A stretch of DNA of 11,560 nucleotides from Bacteriovorax sp. UBA1852 (GTDB lineage: Bacteria; Bdellovibrionota; Bacteriovoracia; Bacteriovoracales; Bacteriovoracaceae). Below the pieces are notes generated by a model that did not search any database, was not told the DNA's origin, and saw only the letters and a list, made by a program, of their open reading frames with translations. Shown here in pieces: positions 6,491-11,560 of this stretch (position 1 is its first letter; every line of letters starts with the position of its first letter). The DNA is taken from positions 1 to 11,560 of the forward strand of contig DDIK01000141.1 of NCBI GenBank assembly GCA_002338505.1, read 5' to 3'. The position numbers and the translations under genes were made by a program.

Positions 6491-6820
6491 ATGAAATCCA
6501 GTATTAAGATCTTTTATATACTATTTATTACTACGACATCTTCTTTTACTCACGCCTTAAAATGTAAGTATTATGAAAAACCTTATCTCAATGAGAAAGA
6601 ATTTATCTATTCAGAGTCAACTCTTTCTGAATGCCCTACACATCTAATGAAGAGGCCAAAGAAAAAGGAAGAAAAGATAGGAGTACTTCTGCTTGTATGG
6701 AGGCTCAAGGACATATACATAAAAGAAGATAAAAAAAAGTGTTCTTATACTCGGTATGACCAGACGATAAAAGGCTCCACAGAGATGCATTTATCACAAA
6801 CTCTCTCATGTAAACTTTAG
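6491..6820 (+). CDS. small secreted four-cysteine protein
   Basis: A 109-residue unrecognised protein. Residues 1-22 form a Sec signal peptide (KIFYILFITTTSSFTHA) with likely cleavage after T-H-A. The mature chain of about 87 residues is strongly basic (a Lys-rich stretch at 54-62 and again at 78-83) and contains four cysteines, at 25, 48, 84 and 107, near the start, middle and end. That suggests two disulfide bonds in the periplasm or outside the cell. AAGG at 6480-6483 precedes the ATG by 7 bases. It probably forms a two-gene operon with the lipoprotein upstream. A small basic disulfide-bonded protein could be a binding or toxic factor, but nothing proves either. Confidence 0.7.
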   Translation: MKSSIKIFYILFITTTSSFTHALKCKYYEKPYLNEKEFIYSESTLSECPTHLMKRPKKKEEKIGVLLLVWRLKDIYIKEDKKKCSYTRYDQTIKGSTEMHLSQTLSCKL

Positions 6821-6928
6821 CGTAAGTAAAACAAAAGTCTAGAGCTTGAAGTTACATAAGAACTATGAGGGAATACACCAGAGCTACAATAGATAGTCAT
6901 TAGACAATGAAAATAATGAGAGTAAGCT

Positions 6929-7510
6929 ATGAATAAAAACAAGGAAGAAATCGACCGGTTATACCTGGAGTTTAATCTTATTCTTGTGACGACAGATATC
7001 TTCGAAGACTATGATACTATCGATCACGACCAGACTAGAAATAGCTTTTTAGCAAAAGCGTTATATGAAGGTCTTAAGTCAAAAGATTCAGATGATTGTT
7101 ACCCCTACTTATATTCAGTAAATGAGATAGTAGAAATTCACGAATATAAAATTGATAGAACAGTCAACATAGTCACAGGCTCACTTAATATAAAAATGAC
7201 TTCTTATGGAAACTTTAATGATATAACATTTATCTACATAAAAAAGACACTTGAGAATCTTAGTCGAAAAGAAATAAGTAAAGATATACTCAACAAGACA
7301 ATCGTATGCTTTTTTTCAAGTAGCTCCAACGCAAGTGTATTTAGAGAGGAAATCAACTTACATGAAGCTAAAAGTACTCACACTAATCTTGAAGAAGCAA
7401 CTATTCTAACAGAAGAAGATGTGGATAAACTACTCTTGGGCGTTGGGATGACAACAGAAATAGAGCATATTCCATTTCTTGCACTAGAGTTAACCCACAT
7501 AAATGGTTAA
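6929..7510 (+). CDS. hypothetical cytosolic protein
   Basis: This 193-residue protein has no signal peptide, membrane segment or recognised motif. It is acidic overall, with D/E-rich stretches near residues 24-34 (IFEDYDTIDHD) and 155-170 (EEATILTEEDVDKLL). Alternating strands at about 75-105 (TVNIVTGSLNIKM, ITFIYIKKT) and helices on both sides suggest one alpha/beta domain. The ribosome site is weak (GAGAG at 6918-6922). The gene lies 108 bases after the secreted-protein gene and may be in the same transcript or separate. A short CCAAC/GTTGG stem at 7517-7535 follows the stop but lacks a T-run. Confidence 0.65.
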   Translation: MNKNKEEIDRLYLEFNLILVTTDIFEDYDTIDHDQTRNSFLAKALYEGLKSKDSDDCYPYLYSVNEIVEIHEYKIDRTVNIVTGSLNIKMTSYGNFNDITFIYIKKTLENLSRKEISKDILNKTIVCFFSSSSNASVFREEINLHEAKSTHTNLEEATILTEEDVDKLLLGVGMTTEIEHIPFLALELTHING

Positions 7511-7605
7511 AATAAGCCAACAAATGACTCGTTGGAGACTTAACTTCCGCACTAAAAGATTCGTATCCTATGTAGCCCACAGCCTAGTACAAAATAGAGG
7601 CTATA

Positions 7606-7965
7606 TCAATTCTGATTACATTTAGTCTTTATGTATACCTGCTTTCCAAGATGGTTAAATGAGAGGTTGTTTTGACTATTATTTTCTTTTATACCTGAGC
7701 GATCGGACTGCACAAAGTCCCCAGACTCGCCAAAAGAACAAGAGACCATAGAACCGTAATTTTTATAGAAGACGAGAGTGCACCTAAAGTTGGTATTCAC
7801 TATATTAAAGTGATGTCTATTTCCATCTTTTAGTGAAATTGGAACTGAGTACCTCTTCTCTCCCAATACTTCAACAATCGCATTACAGCGAGCTTTTGAG
7901 GCGAGGACATTTGACGAAATGAACATGACAAAGAAAATATACATACAAACGGACTGATTCTTCAT
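7606..7965 (-). CDS. small secreted four-cysteine protein
   Basis: A 119-residue protein of no recognised family. Residues 1-22 are a Sec signal peptide (MYIFFVMFISSNVLA, cleavage after V-L-A). The mature chain of about 97 residues has cysteines at 27, 62, 76 and 116, and strand-rich sequence (RCNAIVEVLGEKRYSVPISL, FRCTLVFYKNYGSMVSCSF), suggesting a small disulfide-stabilised beta fold in the periplasm or outside. AAAAGGA (minus strand, 7973-7979) sits 7 bases before the ATG. The gene follows the nuclease gene on the same strand after 58 bases, so cotranscription is likely. It could be a partner or inhibitor of that nuclease; only the arrangement suggests this. Confidence 0.7.
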   Translation of the reverse strand: MKNQSVCMYIFFVMFISSNVLASKARCNAIVEVLGEKRYSVPISLKDGNRHHFNIVNTNFRCTLVFYKNYGSMVSCSFGESGDFVQSDRSGIKENNSQNNLSFNHLGKQVYIKTKCNQN

Positions 7966-8023
7966 TTATAGATCCTTTTATAAAAACAAAAACGGTTAAA
8001 ATATTATAGCCTATTTACTAAAA

Positions 8024-9022
8024 TCAATTAATCTTAATTAAACTACACCAATCAAGACTCTTCTTTGCTTTGCCGTCGTATACATAGCCTAAAGACTTAT
8101 TTAAAAGTTGCCTTTTTAGATCTTTTCCATCAAATTTGATATCAGCAACTATCCTAAAATACTTACCTCTTCTAATGTTATAAAGATCAATTCGTTTAGC
8201 GCCAAGCAGGAGTTCTCTAGCGACTTTTTTTGCTTTCATTGCTATTAGCTTTTCACACTTATCTTTTGTTCTGATTTCAGCAGTATCTATTCCCCTGAGT
8301 CTTATCTTTGCGTTTTTCCCAAAAAGTGGGTGGATATCGGGAATGCTGAAGGTGAAAGTGTCTCCGTCATAATTACTTGTATAACTAACACAGTTAAAAG
8401 AGTTAGCACTATGATCACAACTTATAAGATCTTTAAACTTTTTCAAAAATAATTCATTCTCAATACGGCCGATAGCATCCTTCATGTAATCTTCTTTATT
8501 ATAATATATATTATGTACGAGATTTCTATCACCTGTTATTATGGCCACATCAAGAAGATTAAAACAAGCTGTTATACTACCTTGAGCACATAAATTATTA
8601 AAAATATTCTTTGCTCCCTCATAGTTCTTTATTGTTTTGAGATATAGACCATTTAAATGCTCGTAAGACTTCTCTGCCGTCTGATAATCTTTATATCTAT
8701 ACATCCTGCTTTTGAAGTTATCAGTATCTGCAATTGATGTCGCATAAAGTACACTATAGCACTCTTCGTATGATAAGCATTTTTGTTTAGCCATGAATCG
8801 AAGCGAATTATAAAACTTCTTGTTTTCAAGACTATGATCCATTTTCATTGCATGATATGAACTCAGCCCCTTAAAGCAAAGAATAAAAAGTGGGCTTGTA
8901 TAAACTCGCTTTGAGCACATTTCAAATGTTTCTTCAAATATTGCTGTTTGGTGCTCTTCAGAAAATGAGAAAGCTTTCAAATTAATATACAAAAATATCG
9001 CGCATAATATAACTCTACTCAT
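8024..9022 (-). CDS. exported staphylococcal-nuclease-like (thermonuclease family) protein
   Basis: Predicted Ca2+-dependent phosphodiesterase acting on DNA and RNA outside the cytoplasm; 332 residues. Residues 1-19 are a signal peptide. Residues 25-200 are helical with paired cysteines, and 115-170 (EGAKNIFNNLCAQGSITACF) resemble degenerate Sel1/TPR-like repeats. Residues 208-327 are the SNase domain. D221 in DGDTF matches the Ca2+ ligand D21; R241, D246, T247 and E249 in IRLRGIDTAE match R35, D40, T41 and E43; R290 in YFRIVAD matches R87. All catalytic positions are kept, though the usual TPE is TAE. Cysteines at 202, 211, 256 and 326 may brace the domain. AAGAAGG (minus strand, 9029-9035) sets the start. 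The nuclease call is firm; the repeat call is tentative. Confidence 0.88.
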   Translation of the reverse strand: MSRVILCAIFLYINLKAFSFSEEHQTAIFEETFEMCSKRVYTSPLFILCFKGLSSYHAMKMDHSLENKKFYNSLRFMAKQKCLSYEECYSVLYATSIADTDNFKSRMYRYKDYQTAEKSYEHLNGLYLKTIKNYEGAKNIFNNLCAQGSITACFNLLDVAIITGDRNLVHNIYYNKEDYMKDAIGRIENELFLKKFKDLISCDHSANSFNCVSYTSNYDGDTFTFSIPDIHPLFGKNAKIRLRGIDTAEIRTKDKCEKLIAMKAKKVARELLLGAKRIDLYNIRRGKYFRIVADIKFDGKDLKRQLLNKSLGYVYDGKAKKSLDWCSLIKIN

Positions 9023-9602
9023 CTACTACCTTCTTAATAATATCAAACTTACTCCTATTGAAATAACTCACTCTACTTTAGACTATTATTTTGTAAATCG
9101 TCCATGGCTGAAGTATCTATTTGTTCAAAAAATCTCGGTTGAAAAATTAGTTGCTCAAATTATCCAAAAAACACCTAAAAATCATTAAGTAATTATCGAA
9201 ATATGAACAAGGGAACTTTAATCAAGAAATCTTCAATGCTTTATAGATGTTGGATGCTTAAATCGAGAGGACATACTCATTATACATTATTAGATCCTTA
9301 AATCCTTTATTGTTTGAGCTAATAGTAGTTATATCAACAAGTACATTGACTAGGCTGTTTATGTACTAGCAGTGCTGTTAATTTATCTTGATTAAAGGTT
9401 TAACTCATATCATGTCGATAAATAAAACAGAGCATTAAAGTACAGCGCTCAAGTGATTTGTAGGTTTTTTCGAGTGACTGCTCATTAATTTTCTCTAGAA
9501 ATGAGAAGCTAAAGAATGTAGCACCGCCGCTCATTGCGCATACCTTCTAAAGACAGTAATTCTTGATAAATATTTAAAGGTCTTACCAATGGAGAAACGA
9601 TA
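9023..9602. other. gene-poor divergent region between the nuclease and a membrane protein
   Basis: This 580-base AT-rich stretch must carry the leftward nuclease promoter and the rightward membrane-protein promoter; neither has a clear consensus. One possible small gene on the minus strand (9400-9534) is listed separately. Minor symmetric elements occur (GTACAT 9340-9345 paired with ATGTAC 9360-9365), but no strong terminator, RNA gene or repeat array was found. Confidence 0.5.
9400..9534 (-). CDS. possible small protein, 44 residues
   Basis: An ORF on the minus strand starts with ATG at 9534 and has AGAAGG about 8 bases upstream, a better ribosome site than several annotated neighbours. The peptide begins MSGGATFFSFSFLEKINEQS, continues with an amphipathic LEKTYKSLERC helix and ends with a hydrophobic LMLCFIYRHDMS. 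It has no recognised homologue and stands alone in the intergenic region. It may be a genuine small protein, the tail of a decayed gene, or chance. Confidence 0.3.
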   Translation of the reverse strand: MSGGATFFSFSFLEKINEQSLEKTYKSLERCTLMLCFIYRHDMS

Positions 9603-10310
9603 ATGGATAAAGAGGCACAAAAGATAATAACAATCTTTGAAAATCTTCAGATTGTAAATTTAAACTTTAGAAAGGTAAAATTTAAAAGATCATGCAAGGA
9701 TCGCTTTAGGAGTTTATTTATGGGTAAGATAGTACTTAACTCTAGTGGCACAGAGTCAGTTCTCTTAAGAACATTTGTCTTTGTGACTTTATGGTTTACC
9801 ATCTTCGCAACGACCATCATTTTAATTGCAACAATTACTACTGATAAGACGATAACGACGAGCTTTAAAGAAATACTAATAAATAAAGAAATGATCATAA
9901 CTTATTTTGGATTAATTGCAGCGTGTTATTGGAACTATAGATCCTTGTACTCGAGCAAATGGGAGTTTTGTTCAGCTCAAATAAAAGAGACCGACATGAT
10001 TATTGCCAAAGAGAGAGAGAAAGAATATTACTCAAAGCTATTAAGCATTGTATTCTTGGATCTAAGTACCGCTTTAAAGTTAATTGACATGAGAATGTGG
10101 AGAGACGAAGCCTTTTATAGATTCTTCTTTTTCCAGTACTTACTATCGATCAGATACCTGAAAGGTAATGAGACAGTGCTATCCACAGAAGAATGTGAAC
10201 GAACAGATATTTATGATGCAAGATCGATCATTCACAAAGCCTATACACAGATAGAAAGCGAGCTAATACTTTATAAAAAAAATCACAAGCAAGATGACCC
10301 CCAAGGATAA
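9603..10310 (+). CDS. two-helix membrane protein of unknown function
   Basis: A 235-residue inner-membrane protein. Residues 1-50 are cytosolic by the positive-inside pattern (KVKFKRSCKDRFR). Transmembrane helices run at about 54-79 (LLRTFVFVTLWFTIFATTII) and 97-114 (MIITYFGLIAACYW), separated by a short polar loop. The second is followed by a basic W-N-Y-R-S-L-Y-S-S-K-W stretch. Residues 120-235 are a cytosolic, largely helical tail rich in K/E and aromatics. Two close helices with a helical cytosolic tail are loosely like SLATT-type 2TM effectors of conflict systems, but no sensor gene sits beside it, so this is only a structural hint. GGAG at 9591-9594 precedes the ATG by 8 bases. Confidence 0.75.
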   Translation: MDKEAQKIITIFENLQIVNLNFRKVKFKRSCKDRFRSLFMGKIVLNSSGTESVLLRTFVFVTLWFTIFATTIILIATITTDKTITTSFKEILINKEMIITYFGLIAACYWNYRSLYSSKWEFCSAQIKETDMIIAKEREKEYYSKLLSIVFLDLSTALKLIDMRMWRDEAFYRFFFFQYLLSIRYLKGNETVLSTEECERTDIYDARSIIHKAYTQIESELILYKKNHKQDDPQG

Positions 10311-10420
10311 CCCAGCCCCTTTCTTGCCAGACGAAGTATTGAAAAAGTTAATTTATAGACAAGATAATATACGTCATAAAAAAATTTAAGACGATTATTT
10401 ATCAAATTGAAAGCTCGTCG

Positions 10421-10441
10421 CTTAAGGGGTTTCCCCTTAAG
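10421..10441. repeat. strong hairpin, 9-bp arms, 3-base loop
   Basis: Perfect arms CTTAAGGGG and CCCCTTAAG flank a TTT loop. It lies 110 bases after the membrane-protein stop. The next bases are GAATCCCCC rather than a T-run, so it is not a standard rho-independent terminator. Its tight GC stem in AT-rich DNA suggests a protein-recognised hairpin such as a plasmid-type origin or transfer site, but this is unproven. Confidence 0.5.
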
Positions 10442-10457
10442 AATCCCCCATCTTGTA

Positions 10458-10472
10458 AGGGATAATATCCCT
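10458..10472. repeat. perfect inverted repeat AGGGATA-A-TATCCCT
   Basis: Seven-base arms surround a single A, 16 bases after the stronger hairpin. Outer sequences CTTGT (10452-10456) and ACAAG (10479-10483) add an interrupted extension to the symmetry. It lies just downstream of the stop of the minus-strand relic at 10484. It may be part of the same structured site as its neighbour. Confidence 0.4.
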
Positions 10473-10483
10473 ATGTCGACAAG

Positions 10484-10582
10484 TTAAGCCCTACGGTCAT
10501 AGAGCTGATCAACTTCCATATTTGGACCATAAATAATTTCAAAAAACTCTTCTCTAGTCTTCACTATTTCTTTCTTCGTATT
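10484..10582 (-). pseudogene. C-terminal relic of an unidentified gene
   Basis: The minus strand is open for 32 codons between a stop at 10583-10585 and a TAA at 10484-10486. It reads NTKKEIVKTREEFFEIIYG, then PNMEVDQLYDRRA. The mixed charged/hydrophobic helical pattern looks protein-like rather than random. There is no good start codon or ribosome site; a GTG at 10562-10564 is the only option before the lone internal ATG. Most likely it is the tail of a gene whose body has been deleted. I do not recognise the parent family. Confidence 0.3.
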
Positions 10583-10640
10583 TTAAAGGTTTGAAGAACA
10601 GAGTCCGACGAGAAAAACAAAAGACAAAGTTAATAAATAG

Positions 10641-10787
10641 AGAGGTCATGGGGATGTTTTTGGAGAATTGCCTTCTGGGAATTCAGGTATAATAATCGGA
10701 GAAGGAGTTACAAAAGAATCAAAAAGAGTTCGGTTTGATAAAGTTGAAATTGAGGTTGCGATAAGTTTGTTAAAACATCTAGATTGA
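10641..10787 (+). pseudogene. possible 5'-truncated gene fragment
   Basis: A 48-codon open stretch ends at TGA 10785-10787, 20 bases before the next gene. It reads RGHGDVFGELPSGNSGIIIG, then EGVTKESKRVRFDKVEIEVA and ISLLKHLD, a plausible folded-domain tail. It follows an in-frame TAG (10638-10640) behind another 17 charged codons (RFEEQSPTRKTKDKVNK). No ATG or GTG is available, and TTG 10668 has its GGAG only two bases away. It may be a degraded gene once cotranscribed with the membrane protein downstream. Confidence 0.3.
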
Positions 10788-10807
10788 TGACAAATTAGGA
10801 AGAGAAG

Positions 10808-11560
10808 ATGAATAAAAAAGTAATAATGTTAAGAAACCTAAAGGAGAATTCTATAGATCTGATTTTAAAGCTATATTTCATATTTATTCCCCCAGCATGG
10901 ATCTTAGCACTTGTTCATTATATAGAAAGAAAACTTCTCCAGTATTTTGCACTTTTTAATGTTGAGATTGTCAAAAGAATAAGTCATGGTGAATATATAA
11001 AGATTTCAATCTCAGACTATACTTCATACTACATAGTAGAGTTTTCAGGAGAGGGAAGCTTAGAATGGTATAATCATACTTCTAACTATTGCTGTATAAG
11101 ACTTCAAAAAGAATATATTTTTTATGATGAAAATAATCTTTATTACATTGATGATTATGGGGTGATCCAATTGCCAGATAGTTTAGCAGGTGAACTTGAC
11201 TCTAAAGAGAGTGATGTATTACTAAGTGAAAATTATAATTTGGAAAAGTATAGTTTGGACTACTTATGTAGAATAAAAAAAAGATATCTATATAACTTTC
11301 TATTTTCAATTACCCTTGTGGTTTTAGGCTTAGCTTTATCTGATGCCTTACTTTATTTGTCCATTTCTTATTTCGTTCTTTCCTCCATTTTTTACATATT
11401 AGATTGCACTGAATTCATTAGTTACATTGAGCAGTTTTCTACGGCATTAGGAAGAGTGATAAATGTTGCCATAATTTGTAGTATTTGGATGATATTACTA
11501 GTTTTAGCTGTTTGGTTATTAAAGACTGCAAACTTTTATTATTTGCCTGCTAATATTATA
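10808..11560 (+). CDS. multi-pass membrane protein of unknown function, 3' end outside the window
   Basis: The frame is open from ATG 10808 to the last base, giving the first 251 residues. AGGA at 10797-10800 precedes the ATG by 7 bases. One hydrophobic helix at about 17-38 (LILKLYFIFIPPAWILALVH) is followed by a soluble domain at about 45-158, rich in short strands and tyrosines (YIKISISDYTSYYIVEFSG, EYIFYDENNLYYIDDYG). Three more helices follow at about 161-180, 182-200 and 218-240. The layout of helix, extracytoplasmic-type beta domain and helical bundle resembles DUF3592-like membrane proteins in outline only; no signature confirms that. The upstream relic at 10641-10787 may once have belonged to the same operon. 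Confidence 0.7.
   Translation, partial: MNKKVIMLRNLKENSIDLILKLYFIFIPPAWILALVHYIERKLLQYFALFNVEIVKRISHGEYIKISISDYTSYYIVEFSGEGSLEWYNHTSNYCCIRLQKEYIFYDENNLYYIDDYGVIQLPDSLAGELDSKESDVLLSENYNLEKYSLDYLCRIKKRYLYNFLFSITLVVLGLALSDALLYLSISYFVLSSIFYILDCTEFISYIEQFSTALGRVINVAIICSIWMILLVLAVWLLKTANFYYLPANII

Larger units (their letters stand above)
10311..10807. other. gene-free stretch with hairpins and gene relics
   Basis: This 497-base stretch holds a G/C-rich hairpin (10421-10441), a second perfect inverted repeat (10458-10472), an open fragment on the minus strand (10484-10582) and one on the plus strand (10641-10787). Neither fragment has a usable start. Together they suggest the remains of one or more decayed genes plus a structured DNA site. 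Confidence 0.5.

Noticed and set aside
3020..7510. Integron: recombinase followed by an array of small genes
   Set aside because: No attC-like sites with RYYYAAC/GTTRRRY ends were found between the genes, and the recombinase lacks the integron-specific insert.
7517..7535. CCAAC/GTTGG stem after the 6929-7510 gene as a terminator
   Set aside because: The stem is only five base pairs with a nine-base loop, and no T-run follows.
9203..9301. 32-residue plus-strand ORF in the gap after the nuclease
   Set aside because: No ribosome site and no recognisable sequence; expected by chance at this length.
10684..10700. Partial likeness (CAGGTATAATAATCGG) to the centre and right arm of the 4029-4054 repeat
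   Set aside because: It has no matching left arm or symmetry and lies inside an open fragment; likely chance in AT-rich DNA.

Overview
The window is AT-rich throughout, uses the standard bacterial code, and carries many small secreted or lipidated proteins of no recognised family. Cys-rich exported proteins in a low-GC background would fit a marine Bdellovibrionota predator of the Bacteriovorax/Halobacteriovorax type. That assignment is a guess from gene style; no marker gene is present to confirm it. The region looks like an accessory island.

Layout. Positions 1-593 hold a HicA-HicB toxin-antitoxin pair. A 584-base gene-free stretch follows, with a 26-bp inverted repeat and an array of TGTAA boxes. 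Positions 1178-3010 form one tightly overlapped operon: an unrecognised 212-residue protein, an Xre/MbcA/ParS-type antitoxin and a RES-domain toxin. A tyrosine recombinase (3020-3979, minus strand) converges on it. Upstream of the recombinase lies a second 26-bp inverted repeat with the same geometry as the first (10-bp arms, 6-bp centre). The pair therefore brackets the toxin-antitoxin operon plus the recombinase.

From 4293 to 7510 the plus strand carries two lipoproteins, a small secreted four-cysteine protein and a cytosolic protein of unknown role. The first lipoprotein is separated from the others by a 396-bp internally deleted IS3-family element that keeps both terminal repeats. On the minus strand (7606-9022) a second small secreted four-cysteine protein lies downstream of an exported thermonuclease-family enzyme with a helical-repeat N-terminus. 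The right end has a two-helix membrane protein (9603-10310), a gene-free stretch with strong hairpins and two apparent gene relics, and a multi-pass membrane protein that runs off the window (10808-11560).

How the parts fit. The left third reads as addiction and mobility functions: two toxin-antitoxin systems, a recombinase and candidate recombination sites. The middle and right read as envelope or secreted cargo, with no clear pathway linking the genes. The best candidates for something undescribed are the three-gene RES-Xre operon and the paired recombinase-like sites around it.
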